Shown here one piece after another: positions 22,833 through 34,816 of a stretch of DNA of 64,000 bases. Below the pieces are notes generated by a model that searched no databases, had not been told where the DNA came from, and saw only the letters and a program-made list of their open reading frames with translations. Within the stretch, counting starts at the first letter, position 1. Each line of letters starts with the position of its first letter. This stretch comes from Rhodotorula mucilaginosa. Lineage: Eukaryota; Basidiomycota; Microbotryomycetes; Sporidiobolales; Sporidiobolaceae. A program made the position numbers and the translations under genes. The stretch is taken from positions 1 through 64,000 of the forward strand of contig CP137866.1 of the NCBI GenBank assembly GCA_034406715.1, in the 5' to 3' direction.

Positions 22833-25119
22833 ATGGCTACTGCCGCCGTAGCTACTACCCCTACCTCCGCCGCCGAGACTTCAACACCGCCGCCGGCCGA
22901 CCCCTCGACGGTCGAGTATGAACGTCCGCCGACTTTGGACGAACTCGAACCGCAACCGCGAGGATACGAGGGCAAGTTGCAGGGGCACGAACTGTGGGAG
23001 AGCATAGGCAAACCGAAATACGTCGTCGCACCCATGGTCGACCAGTCCGAGCTGGTGAGCGCCAGTTGCACACCCTCGAACTGTCGGAACTGGCTCGCTA
23101 ACTCTTCCCACACGCAGGCCTGGCGGATCCTCTCGCGCGTGCACGGCGCCAACTTGTGCTACACGCCCATGTTCCACGCCGCCTCGTTCGCGACCCAACC
23201 CAAAAGCCGGCAAGAAGCGTTCGACCTCTCGCCCGACTCGATCGAAGGCGTCGCCCCGTACGACCGCCCGCTCGTCGTCCAGTTCTGCGCCAACGACAAG
23301 GAGCACTTCCTGAATGCCGCGAAGCACGTCACGGACCGGTGTGACGCCGTCGATCTCAACTTGGGCTGCCCGCAGGGGATCGCCAAGCGAGGGCACTACG
23401 GCGCGTTCCTCATGGAAGAGTGGAACCTGATCCGGAGCTTGAGTGCGTTCGGCCGGCCGAAGCGCACCCTCTTACACGTTCACTGACCATCTGAACCCAC
23501 TCGGGCAGTCTCGCACCTGCACCAGAACTTGACCATCCCGATCATCGCCAAGATCCGCGTCTTCCCCTCGGTTGCCAAAACGCTCCACTACGCCTCGCAC
23601 GTCTACGCCTCCGGCGCCCAACTCGTCACCGTCCACGGTCGCACGCGCGAAGCCAAAGGTCCCCAAACGGGACTCGCCTCGTGGGACAAGATCCGCCGCG
23701 TCGTCGACTTGCTCTCGCCGAAAGTGCCCGTCCTCGCCAACGGCGGGATCCCTTCGAGCGAGGAGATCGAACCGTGTTTGGACGAGACGGGCGCATACGG
23801 GGTCATGTCGGCCGAAGGGAACCTGTACAACCCGATGCTGTTTGCGCCTCACAACGCCGCCGCCGGTCGAACCTACTTGTCTCAACTCCCCGAGCCGATG
23901 CGGTCTGCTTTGGAAGCGTGCGAGCAAGAGTTGGACCTCTCGGGCGCAGGGTGGGATCGCGACCACGCCGCGTACGCTCCGGCGACGTTCCTCGCGCAGC
24001 AGTACCTCGCGATCGTGACGACGTTGCCTTCGACCAAGACGGCCACGAGCGCCATCAAGGCGCACTTGTACAAGTTGTTCCGACCCGTGTGGGCGGCGGG
24101 ACGGCATCCCGAGATGAGAGAGTCGCTCGGGCGGGCGGGCGGCATCTCGGGTACGATGGAGTACCTAGACCGCGTGAAAGAGTTCCAGGACTGGGTCGAC
24201 CAGTTCCGCGAGTTGCTCAAGGTGGGTCTTTGCTCTCGTCGGACAGGAAGGTGATGGCATTGCTGAATCCAACTTGCCCCCCTCGCTTTGCAGGCGGACC
24301 GTGCAGCAGGACTCTTGCCCGCCGACTCGAACCGCCCGCTCACGCACGCCGAAGTCCAGACCTCGTTCGGGGGCGTCATCCCCTACTCGCACAGTCAGCC
24401 GTACCTGCGCGTGACTCAACCCGCCGGAAGCAGGGAAGAGCTCGAACTGAAAGCGGTCGATGATGCCGCGAAGCGGAAACGCGAAGTGGAAGAACTCGGT
24501 GCGATCGGTAGGTCTTTCGCGATTGCCTTGTCTTTCCTACCTGAGCGTGGCATCAGGTCGACTGACTGTGAGTTGTCGACCACGCGTACCTACAGACCCG
24601 GCAGCAGAAGCGAAACGAAGCAAACCCTCTCCTGCATCCCCGCCCGCGCCCGCCCCCGCAGCGGGCGAAGCCGTCCCCGCTCCGTCGACCTTCCCATGCA
24701 CCACCCCTTCCTGTACGAACGCCGCCGCCGGCAAGTGCAGTAACCGAGTCTGCAAGACGTGCTGCGCTTCGCTCCGATCGCCCGCCTCTACTTCCTCGAC
24801 CTCGACCTCGCCTTCCTCCGACGGTGTGTCCGACCCCGCCCCGACCACAGACGCCACCACCGCCGCTCCGACATCGACCACCCTGCACCCGTGCGAGTTC
24901 CACGAGACGAAGGAGGCCAAGGAGCGCGAGTTGGCCGTGCGGCGCAAAGAGATGCAGAAACTGAAGCGGCAGCGGGGCAAGCTCAAGGCGGTCGAGAATG
25001 ATGCCAAGGTCAAGGCGCTGAATGAGCAGAAGCGCAAGGAACGGAGGGAGGCAGAACAGCAGCAGCGGAAGAAGGAGAAGGAGGAGGAACAGGCACCGAC
25101 AGCGTCGTCTACCTCCTGA
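22833..25119 (+). CDS. DUS1: tRNA-dihydrouridine synthase Dus1
   Basis: FMN/NADPH enzyme that reduces uridine 16/17 in tRNA D-loops. Core motifs: [50 protein letters not shown], the catalytic loop [20 protein letters not shown] with Cys, [36 protein letters not shown] and [15 protein letters not shown]. The C-terminal extension carries a Cys-rich zinc-type cluster ([28 protein letters not shown]) as in yeast Dus1, followed by a long basic/acidic coiled coil. At least four introns interrupt it. Start ATG at 22833 after a C-rich leader; stop TGA at 25117-25119. Confidence 0.93.
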
Positions 25120-25239
25120 AGCTGCCCCTTGGTTCCGTCCGTCCGTCTAGACTCGCCGCATAGATTCTTTGTTGTCATCCCAAGCATCTCAAACATCGCT
25201 CCGGACGGATCAGGCACGACTCCGTTTGCACCCACTAAA

Positions 25240-26654
25240 CTACCACCTGCCACCGACACTCGCTGCCCGCTGTCCTCCTCCTTCGTTGGTCCGTTTGTCC
25301 TGCGCGGCCGAAACCAGCGTGCGATGCAAGTCGGGGAACGAAACCACTTGCTCGACAATCGGCTTCGGGACTTGAAACGGCTCGATCGGCGGATCGACGA
25401 GCATCTGCGCTCGCAAGGTTTTAGCAGTCCAGCTCACAAATCCGTGTATACGAGCTCGCAACGCACCAAGATTCCATACGGCATCAGATCGGTCGTCGTG
25501 ATCGGCGGAATATGTGCCGTCTGGCGAAGCGTAAAGTCGAGCACGCGGAGGAGAAAGTCGTTCAGCTGTGCTCGCAGTTCTGTTCGAAACCGTGGCGGGT
25601 CAGCTCACCCATCCTGGGCAGGGGCCAAACTCGATGAAAAAGCCCCCTCTTACTATCGTCACTCGAGCTCGGTCTTCGATTCCGTTCGTTGTGCCCATCC
25701 GGCAGCGCCTCGAACTCGATCATCCAGCCCTCGAAAGGTTTCTTCCCTTGCGCCTTGACGTGCTCGACCAAGCGGATCTCTGACTCCTGCTCCTCCATGA
25801 TTGCCGCATCCGCGTGGGACGTTGCAGGCGCAGTCGAGTCGTCTTGTCCGACGCCGCCTGTGCTGGTACCGGCGCCGATCAACGCCGCGCGCGCCGAGGC
25901 GGAGAACCATCCGAGAGCAGAAGTGACCGCTGCAGGGGCCGCTTGAGCGATCGCAGCTGCCGAAGCTCTTCGTGAATTCCGCGACGGGCTCGAGGAGTAA
26001 GCTGTAGTGGTATCGGGTAGCGCGGCCGAGACTGGAGTAGGGCCTGCTGCGACGGTGGCGGGAGAGGGTGCACGTTGGATGGGAGAATAGGACCCCCCTC
26101 CTCCGGTGCGCTGTCTCGCTCGAGCGGGAGGTGGCAGCACTGGCAGCGGCGTCGGATACAGCGAGATGTAGAGCCTGACTCGCTTCGATTTCGTTGTTGC
26201 GGATGAGGCTGCGGCCGAACCGAGGAGGGCTCGACAGATCAGGTCGGTCTTTGCGGCGATGATGGCGTCGACATCGGCTGCGGCCGGAGCGGACTAGTGC
26301 AGTTCGAGGTTAGCTCTTTCTCCTGCTCCAAAGGTGGAGGAAGAATCGCGTACAAAGGTGACGCCGCAGACTTCGAGTGTCGTCGGTTGGAATCCTCCGA
26401 GAGCGCGGTGGAACAGCACAGTACTCAGGACGGCTGCCGGGGTCCGACTGAGTCAGCACTTGGACAAGGAGTATGCACATGGCTACACTCACCTCGAACG
26501 ACGTCTGTAGCCCAGCGGCGCTCAAACGCCTGATTGCATCGGGACGGATGTGGGGGATCAAGCCGGGTCAGCCGCCGTCTACACGCGGGGACAGGAGCAC
26601 AGGCTGCCGAACAGGACGCACGAGTGATGTCTGGAAGACTAGAGGTGAGGACAT
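25240..26654 (-). CDS. ATG101: Autophagy-related protein 101
   Basis: HORMA-fold partner of Atg13 in the autophagy-initiation complex; present in most fungi except budding yeasts. Exon 1 (MSSPLVFQTSL) joins AFERRWATDVVR and then AVLSTVLFHRALGGFQPTTL, the family's amphipathic N-terminal signature. Later segments DVDAIIAAKTDLICRAL, KRVRLYISLYPTPLPV and PFEGWMIEFEALPDGHNER fit the core strands, and LRAQLNDFLLRVLDFTLRQT then AHIPPITTTDLMPYGI matches the conserved HIPPI end. A roughly 100-residue Ser/Pro/Ala-rich insert separates strands, so the protein is longer than usual. The last exon (MLVDPPIEPFQV onward) is less certain; without that splice the protein would end slightly earlier. It converges on DUS1. 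Confidence 0.75.
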
Positions 26655-26971
26655 GACTTCGGTCGCGAAGGCGATGAAGAAGAAGAGAGAGAAATCGCGT
26701 GTCGGTCGCAGACGAGTTGGCCAGTTGAATTCGTCCCTTGCTATGGCTTTGTCGTAAGCGAGATGCAATTGCAAAAAGGAGAGAGAAGCGCCTGTTAGAC
26801 CCACTCCGAACGCGAGAAAAGCGACACAAAACAAAGCTAGAACGTTGCACTGCGACTTTTTGGGGTTTTTTTTCCCCTTCATTCTAACACCTAGAGACGA
26901 CTACCTCCGATCCTGGTCCGCCGAGACTCCGTCACGAGAGAGCTAGACGCTCGCGAGAAAACGAGAGCGGT

Positions 26972-28683
26972 TCACTGCTTGTCCGAGAGGGCCGAAACAC
27001 CCGGGAGGTCCTGCGCAAGTCATTCCAAGACGAGTCAGCTTTCGACATGTCCTTAACAAATACCCACTTTCCCGCAGCATTCCATGAGACAAGTGGGTGC
27101 TCAGCAAGAAGGACGCCGTCGGCCTGAACTCACCTTGCCCTCGAGGAGTTCGAGCGAGGCGCCACCGCCGGTCGAGACGTGCGAGAGCTTGTCCTCGGCG
27201 CCGTACTTGGCGCAGACGGTCGCCGTGTCGCCTGTGCGTGCGCGAATCACAAACTCTCAGTTACTGCGCACTTCCAAGACCAGGCCGATGTACCGAAACA
27301 TCGCGAACACGAGAGATGAAAAGGCGACGCACCACCACCGACAATGACGGTCGCGCCGTTGTTCTTGGCCTCGATGCACGCATCGAGGGTCGCCTTGGAC
27401 CCCCCAGCAAACTTTTCAAACTCGAACACGCCCGCGGGGCCGTTCCACAGGATGGTCTTGGCCTTGGCGATCGCGTCCTTGAACAGCTTGCGGCTCTCCT
27501 CGCCGGCATCGAGCCCCTGCCAGTCGGCGGGGATGCCCTCCTTGTCGGTGGCGGTACCGGTGTTGGCGTCCTTGTCAAACTTGTCGGCCGTGATGTAGTC
27601 GACGGGGAACACGAGCTCGACGTTCTTGCTCTTGGCCTTTTCGACGAGCGCTTCGACTTTTTGGGAACCGGCTTCGTCAAAGAGCGACTTGCCGATCGAG
27701 ACGCCCTCGAGCGTCTTCTTGAAGGTGAAGGCCATGCCGCCGCAAATGATGAGCGAGTCGACCTGCGGGGGAGCTTCAGTGACCCCGAATGAATGGACGC
27801 GGCGCTAGGATCACGGCCCGCTCACCTTGTCGAGGAGGTTCTCGATAAGCTGGATCTTGTCCGAGACCTTTGCGCCACCGAGGATGGCGAGGAAGGGGCG
27901 CTCGGGCTTCTCGAGGGCCTTGGCAAAGTACTCGAGCTCCTTGGTCATCAACAAACCCGCCGCCTTTTGAGGCAAGTCGATCCCGACCATGGACGAGTGG
28001 GCGCGGTGCGCCGTCCCGAACGCGTCGTTGACGTAGACGTCTCCGAGCTTGGTCAGGCTCTTGCGGAACTCTTCAACCTTTTTCGGGTCGGCCTTGGTCT
28101 TGTTGCCGTCCTTGTCCTTGGACGACCCTTCCTCCTCGATGTGGAACCGCAAGTTTTCGAGCAAAAAGATCTCTCCGTCCTGGGCGTTGGCGACGGCCTG
28201 TTCGGTTTCGGGACCGACGCAGTCGGGGAGGAAGTGGACTTTTTTGCCGGGCAAGAGGCGCTCGAGTTCGGCGGCGACGGGCTTGAGCGAGTACTTTTCG
28301 ACGACGGCGCCGTTCGGGCGACCGAGGTGCGAGAGGAGGGCGATCGACTTGGCGCCGTGGTCGATCGCGTACTTGACCGTCGGGAGGGCGGCCGTGATGC
28401 GCTGCATGCGAGATCGAGGGGTTAGCGGTCGGGTTTGCCAGGAAACCGGAAAGTTGGGAGACTGACCTGGTTGTTGGTGATGTGACCCTCGCCGTCAAAG
28501 GGAACGTTAAAGTCGACGCTGTTGGGTTACATCGTTCGAAGGTTCCGGAAGCGAATCGTTGAGGTCAGTCCCTTTGCTCCCATTACGAAGGACACAAGCG
28601 GGGGGCACTGACCGCATGACTACGCGCTTCCCCTTGAGGTCGACATCCTTGATGGAGAGCTTGTTCGAGAGCGAGACGGGCAT
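26972..28683 (-). CDS. PGK1: Phosphoglycerate kinase
   Basis: Glycolytic transfer of phosphate between 1,3-bisphosphoglycerate and ADP. N-terminal domain: [20 protein letters not shown], then [20 protein letters not shown] and SHLGRPNG, followed by [20 protein letters not shown]. Hinge: [20 protein letters not shown] and [20 protein letters not shown]-terminal nucleotide domain: [39 protein letters not shown] and [20 protein letters not shown], ending SALSDKQ in a short last exon. The protein is the normal eukaryotic length. Start ATG at 28683, stop TGA at 26972-26974. Upstream are two TTGTAAT/ATTACAA palindromes that may belong to its promoter or to the divergent gene. Confidence 0.96.
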
Positions 28684-28895
28684 CGTTGGCTGTGGACAGC
28701 GGAGCGGATGTGGAGCAGGACGAGGATGGAGCGATCCAGGATGCGATCGAGCGCAGGGACGGGGTTGGCAGTCAGTTCCGAGTCCTGCTATAGCCGATCT
28801 CGTCTGCCCTGAGCTCACCTTGGCTGTGTGTAGTGAGAGAGAAGAGTTGATGACGGGGTCGGAGCAAGTCGGCCTTCGTCATCGATTACCCGCTT

Positions 28896-28916
28896 TTTGT
28901 AATCCCGCATTACAAA
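28896..28916. promoter_or_regulatory. Palindrome TTTGTAAT-N5-ATTACAAA
   Basis: Perfect 8-bp inverted repeat with a 5-bp spacer, 213 bp upstream of the PGK1 start and 123 bp from the divergent gene's start. The AT-rich arms stand out in GC-rich sequence, as for a dimeric regulator site; no factor can be named. Confidence 0.4.
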
Positions 28917-28934
28917 CTGGCAATACAGCGAGGG

Positions 28935-28954
28935 TTGTAATCCCCCCATTACAA
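28935..28954. promoter_or_regulatory. Second palindrome TTGTAAT-N6-ATTACAA
   Basis: 7-bp arms, 6-bp spacer, centred about 38 bp from the first copy and sharing its half-site. The repetition argues against chance. Confidence 0.4.
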
Positions 28955-29038
28955 ACCTGTTCTAATTCGATTAAAGCCTGGACGCTTTGGCGAGTGCGCA
29001 TCTCTCTCGCTGCAGCCTGCGCGTGTGTGCATAGCGTG

Positions 29039-31177
29039 ATGGCGAGCCGCGAGTCTGTGCCTCTGTCATCGACGCATCCTCCGCCTCGCCAGCCCGCGCA
29101 CTCGTCGCAGCGCCTCGATCCGTCGTCGTCTGCCCCCGCTCCAGCAGCGCCGTCTTCTCACCCGGACGCTCTGATTTCTCACCTCTTTCACCTGTGCGAC
29201 CCGTCCGTCCAGCACGCGTTCGAGCCGTCCCACCTCACCCGAGAGTGGCTCGACTCGCTCCCCGTCCCGCCCGGGTGCACGCGCAGGCCAGAGCCGAGCT
29301 CGAACGAGCAGTGGGCCCTCGTCGAACAGTGGAGGATCGCGGCGGGCACCATACGCTACTATGCCCAGTTTGCCGCAGATAGTTGGTACCAGCACCAGTA
29401 CTGGCAGCAGCAGCAACAAGCCGGTCCGTTCTCATGTCCCCAACCACTCCTCATCTCAAAACTGACAACTCTGCTGAACAGCCGCCAACTCGCTGCACAA
29501 CCCGCCCTGGGGCTCGGCGTTTGAGAACGACGTCCGCGCCGAACAGTACCGCTTGTTTGGGTCCGCCCCGTTGACCGAACGCGTCGCCGCAGCCGCAGCC
29601 GCCGACGCAGCGTTCCTCGGCGCCTTTGGCAGCAGCCACCCGAACGGCCAACAGCAGCACGAGTGGCTCGCCTCGACCGGACATGGGCGGGAAGAGCTGG
29701 ACGACGATGACGATGAGGAGGAAGAGGGGGACGAAATTCAAGATGACGACGACGACGAGGACTACGAAGACGAGGAAGAGGACGACGACGATGGGCGCGA
29801 GTTTTCGTTCCCGATCGACCTCGCCGCGTTGGCCAAATCGGCAGGGATGCCCTTCCCGGCCTCGGCGTCGGGTTCTGCCTCTGGGTCCGGACAGCAAAAA
29901 GGTGGCGGCGGCGCTTCGACCTACGAGGATATCGTGAATCGGCTCGCGCAGGCTCAGCAGCAAGTGCAGCAGCAGAGCGGAGGCGACCGCGGGTTCACCC
30001 CCGCTCAGTTGTTGCAGCTCCAATCCGCGGGCGCAATGATCGAGTCCGATGCAGGAGGAGGAGGAGGCGGAGGAGGGGAACAACAACCCGGACCTGTCGC
30101 GAACGGGATCCTGTCCGACTCGACCGACCCGCTCTCGCTCGGTCCGGCGAGTTTGCCGAGCCTGATGGCCGCCATCTCGGAACTGGAGCAGTGCGTCGCG
30201 CGCTTGAGCCTCGAAGCGAGCGAGGCGAGGTCCCTCCAACGGCGGATGCGAGACGAGCTTGGGGCGCCCCCCTCCATGGGGGGAGATTTGGCGTATGGAG
30301 AAGGAGAGGGTGGTGGTGCTGGGGGGGAGGAGAGGCTGCGAGCGGCGTTGGAGAAGAAGAAGATGCGGAACAAGAAGAAGAAGGATAAGAAAAAGGCCAA
30401 GGCGGCGGCAGCTGCAGCTGCGGCGGAGGCGGAGGCGGCGTTCTCACAGCAGGAGCAACAGCTCGCGGCGTCCGAGACGCGAGATGACGGCGCCGAGTCT
30501 GCCTCGTCTGAGGAGAATGGACACGCCAGCGCAGCGGCAGTACCAGACAGCGTCGATCATTCGGACCACTCGCTCTCCGCTGCGCACGGACAGGCATCAA
30601 CTACGGCGGCGGCGGGCGAACCGGCCTCGCACCACAAGAAGGAGGACGGCGAGTTGATCAAGGCGCTGCAGAGCGTGAGCATGCTCGACCGCCGCGCGGA
30701 CGAGTACCGCGAGAGGTTGAGGGTCCTCAAGGTGAGTTCCTGCTCCTTTCCCCGAGTTTTGTGTGTGGACTTTTTTCGCTGACTCGGACCAACGTGTGCG
30801 TGCAGGAGCAAATCCACCACCATGCCGCTTTGGCGGACGCGCTCGCCGCTTCGTCCTCTGCGCCGTCTTCGTCTTCGGCCGTTCCTGCGCACGCCGCCGC
30901 TCACTCTGGATATCACCCCCACCACCAGCACCACCACCAGAACGGCACCAGCACCTCGAGTGGACCGACGCTCGGCTCTCTGAATGCGGCGGCGGTGGCG
31001 AGCGCGACTGTCCCCCTGTACTATGATGGCGCGCAGGGTCAAGAGGGACACATTGGAGAGTATGACGAGGAGGAGGAGGACGACGATGAAGGGGACTTGT
31101 ACGAGGAAGAGGAGGAAGAGGAGGAAGAGGAGGAGGAGGAGCTGGAAGTCATGGAAGGATCGCACAACGCATCTTGA
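29039..31177 (+). CDS. Unrecognised acidic low-complexity protein
   Basis: No family assigned. Three exons give one long product. The first about 130 residues contain a possibly folded stretch (DALISHLFHLCDPSVQHAFE, LTREWLDSLPVPPG, WALVEQWRIAAGTIRYYAQF). Then come a dense Asp/Glu block, a Gln/Gly-rich part with YEDIVNRLAQAQQQVQQQ, a predicted helical pair (LPSLMAAISELEQCVARLSL then EASEARSLQRRMRDEL), a Lys-rich run after GGEERLRAALEKKKM, an Ala/Glu run, LIKALQSVSMLDRRADEYRE, a His-rich segment (HPHHQHHHQN), and a Glu-rich tail ending GSHNAS. Alternating acidic and basic coils suggest a scaffold or nucleolar/chromatin protein, but that is inference. Divergent from PGK1. Confidence 0.7.
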
Positions 31178-31573
31178 GCAAACCACACACACCAGTCGCA
31201 TTTCGCATCATACAGCCCCTATGGCTTGTTAGCAACAATCGCAATTCAGCAACGATATGGCGTTCGCGAAGAGGGGAAGCTGAGGCGGCAAGCCGTGTTT
31301 ATGCGGGGTAAAGCCAACGTGAGCTGCGCGTGGCAGCTGATCAACGAAGAGCTCGTGCCTGCCTTTCGTCTCTCGTCTCTCACTACACGCACACACACGC
31401 AGAGCACAGGGGAAGACACGCGTGTTTCGTGTGAAGGAATCAAGAGGAACTTTGGCAGTCTCCAACAGCGCTGCCCAGTTTGCTCAGGTCTTTCCGCCAA
31501 AGCCGAGGCTCCTTCAACCCACTTCCTCCCCATAGATCCGTTCAACCCGGATCCCCCAACCACTACAGAGACA
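31178..31573. other. Intergenic region upstream of CBS
   Basis: 396 bp, presumably the 3' UTR of the acidic gene plus the CBS promoter. A short CA run (CACACACACG) near 31390; nothing else recognised. Confidence 0.5.
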
Positions 31574-33409
31574 ATGACTACTGCTACGCCACTGCTCCCC
31601 GCCCGCCCGGCGATCCACGACTCGGCGCTGAGCCTGATCGGAGGGACGCCGCTCGTCCGCCTCGACCGGATCGCGCGCGAGGAAGGGCTCGAGTGCAACC
31701 TCCTCGCCAAGGTCGAAGGCTTTAGCGCCGGTGGATCCGTCAAGGTCAGTTGGGCGACTGTTTGCCCCGTATATGGGCGAAGCCGGGCTGACGCGTGTTG
31801 GCGCGACAGGACCGCATTGCGAAGCGCATGGTCGAAGAGGCCGAGCGAAAGGGCGTCCTCGTGCCCGGACACTCGATCCTCGTCGAGCCGAGTGAGTAGT
31901 GCACTTCGCAAGAATTATTTGCGGCTAGACGCTTGTCTTGCTCTCTGGACGCCACGCAAGACCGGTCGTTGATCTTCGTTTGGGTGCTGCCTGCTCACAG
32001 CCAGCGGCAACACTGGAATCGGACTCGCCCTCGTCGCGGCGCTCAAGGGCTACCGCTGCATCATCGTCATGGTGAGCCTCACTTCCAAGCTATGCCTTGA
32101 CGACAGAAGCGACAAAGTTGACACGCCCGAACTCGCGACAGCCCGAGAAGATGAGTCGCGAGAAGCAGAACACGCTCAAGGCCCTCGGTGCGTAGCCAGA
32201 CTCGCTCGCGTTTCAGACACTCTGCGCGCAGCGCGGCATGCTGATAAAAAGCGTTGGTATTGCACAGGCGCCGAGATCTACCGCACCCCGACCGAGGCGG
32301 CGTGGGACTCGCCCGACTCGCACATCTCGCTCGCCAAGCGCATCGTCGCGACCACGCCGGGCGCCGTCATGCTCGACCAGTACAACAACGTCGCCAGTAA
32401 GTCCTTTCGCGATATGGTCGTCTCTTTCTCGCTCCGTGAATCTGATGAACACGCGTTGTGCGCTTTCCCCCGCCTCCCGCAGACCCGGACGCGCACTACT
32501 ACACCACCGCACCCGAAATCCTCGACTCGCTCGCCGCCGTCCCTTCGACGACCGAGCGCCCCTCGACCGAGACCGTCGACGTCGTCGTCGCCGGTACCGG
32601 CACGGGCGGGACGTTGTCGGGCTTGGCGAAGCGGTTGCGCGAGGCGAACCCCGAGTTGGTCAGCGTGGGAGTGGACCCGGTTGGGTCGATCCTCGCGAGG
32701 CCAGAGAGCTTGAATGAGCTCAAGGAAGGGGACAGTCCGATCTACAAGGTGCGTGACGACTGCGTGACTCCTTGCCTGCGGAGACTCTCTTGACCTCGAT
32801 CCGCGAGAGAGCCGTGTCGCTAACTGCCACATGGTGTGGGCGCACAGGTTGAAGGCACTGGCTACGACTTTGTCAGTCCCTCCACGCCTTCATCAGACAC
32901 GAAAAAGACCGCGACTAACCGAACTGTGACGCACACGCAGGTCCCGGCCGTGCTCTCCCACCCCGACATCAACTACTGGGTCAAGACGCGCGACGCCGAA
33001 TCGTTCGCCATGTGCAAGCGCCTGATCCGCACCGAGGGCTTGCTCGTCGGCGGCTCTTCGGGCGCGAGTGTCGCCGCCGCCGTCGAGTGGCTCAAGAGCG
33101 ACGAAGGGCGCCAGATTGCGGGCGGCGTCAAGGGCAAGAACGTCGTCGTCGTCCTCGCCGATTCGTGAGTGTTCCGCTCTGCAATTAGTCCGGGTCGGTA
33201 TGGACTCAAGGAATCGCTGACTTTGCGATGGTGCCGAAACGTACAGCCTCCGGAACTATATCACTTCAGAGTGGCTCAACGAGGAATCGGCTTCGGCTCC
33301 GGTTCACCACCTCGGAGGAGTGGACTCTCTCTCGCTCAAGGACCAGCAGGCGACGGCGGCGGCGAGCACCAACAGTGGCCTCGTCACGCCTCCTCAGGAG
33401 CGTGCCTAA
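31574..33409 (+). CDS. CYS4: Cystathionine beta-synthase, catalytic core only
   Basis: PLP enzyme condensing serine and homocysteine to cystathionine (transsulfuration). Motifs: [18 protein letters not shown], the PLP lysine in [18 protein letters not shown] (codons split by an intron after the Lys), [91 protein letters not shown] and [19 protein letters not shown]. After this only about 35 Ser/Ala-rich residues follow, ending PPQERA, so the C-terminal paired CBS (Bateman) module of yeast and human CBS is missing. The N-terminal heme extension of animals is also absent. The [10 protein letters not shown] signature favours CBS over cysteine synthase. Confidence 0.9.
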
Positions 33410-34816
33410 GAGCCGCTCCTTCCCACTCGCTCGCTTCTGCTCTCGCGTCCGACTTCTCCCTTGCCTCACCCCCCTTCCCCCTTCTCTCTTCGACTTCTCC
33501 CTTTCTCCCTCGCTCCTCCTCATCCTCTAAGCGAACCGCCGAAGACAGAGTGGGTATCGCGCCTCTCCCTGTAAAAAGGGGGAGAAGCCTTCCCTAACGT
33601 TTCCAACAAACGGCTCTAGAGGCGGTTCTCGGCTTTACACTTGTTCAACCAAACGGGGAGGTACCTGCCAGTACTCTCCCCGTCGGAGGAGGAGTCACAT
33701 GGCGCAGGGTGCGCGCGAATTTTTTTGGATCCCCCCTTTTCTTATACGCTCTCGTTCAACCCGAGGCGGGGGGATGCGCAGTTTTTCGTCCATGAGGGAG
33801 TTTGGGATTCGAGGAGGAAGGGAGGAAGGGAGGCAGGGGAGGGCTGGTTGGCGGGTGGGCGAGGCGAGGGAAGAGGTGGCACGGGGTGGTCCCGGGGTTT
33901 TGTATGGACGTTTGTGCCTTTCCGTTCCGGAGTATACCGTTCATCTCTCTCTCTCTCTCTCCTTCTCCTGTTTGTAACATCCCTTTCGATCCACCAGCAG
34001 GCGCGCGTGATTGACCTGGCGCACGGGACGAGGGACACATCGGCTCGTGGTTTGATCGTCGATCAGTCGGAGTGGCAGCGCGCAGCATGTGACAAGCCGC
34101 TTCTCTCTTTGCAAGCTCTTGCTCAAGGATGCGTGTACGGACTATCGTATGCAGCACGTGCAGGTCGAGGAGATCTCGTGAGAACCGGAGACGCCAGCGC
34201 ATGATCCGGAAAGCGGTTGCACCTCCGAGGCCCCCTGCAGCTAGCTGAGCACGCTCGGAGGAGAGGCGCGATAAGCGCATTCTCAAGCGTAGTACGCAGG
34301 CCCGGCAAGATCGTTCAGCAGTGGTCGGCTTTCGGCGAGTTGGGTGGACCGAGGTCGAGGTTATGGCTCGTCGTGGATTGGCTGCCCGCTGATTGAGGGC
34401 GGCGGCGATATCAGCGAGAATCGGACAGCAGGAGAGAGAGCCCGATTTGCCTGTGGCGTAGCGATGCAGCCGCTCCGGCGGCTCGGGAGGATCGCCGCCG
34501 GGTGCATAGAGGCAAGGAGAGCTATTTGGAGACCATAGCAAGCGAGCCGAACGTAGAGAGTCGGCACGAATCACTTATCTCTCTGCCCGGAGGACGCAGC
34601 GCGGGGCGCAGCGGCCGAGTTCCGTCAAATTTTCTCTGTTGCCTCTTGCCCATCGCCTTGCTCTACCCTCTGCACACGCATCCAAGGCCAGCAAAGGGAA
34701 AAAAGAGCCGCGAGTACAGCCAGCCACGCCTGCAACCACCCAGCCAGGGCAGACGCGCTCTCTCTCTCTCTGATCCCGAACACCAAACCCCCACTCTACA
34801 AACAACGACGCTCTAC
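33410..34816. other. Long upstream region of GLT1, no gene recognised
   Basis: 1.4 kb between CBS and GLT1. It contains pyrimidine-rich runs, including (CT)n near 33943-33962 and 34758-34771, as often seen in strong fungal promoters and 5' leaders. Open frames are short and overlapping; none is supported. Confidence 0.55.

Noticed and set aside
33943-33962. CT-repeat as a possible transposon end or replication feature
   Set aside because: Simple pyrimidine tract in a promoter-like region without terminal repeats or a nearby coding element.
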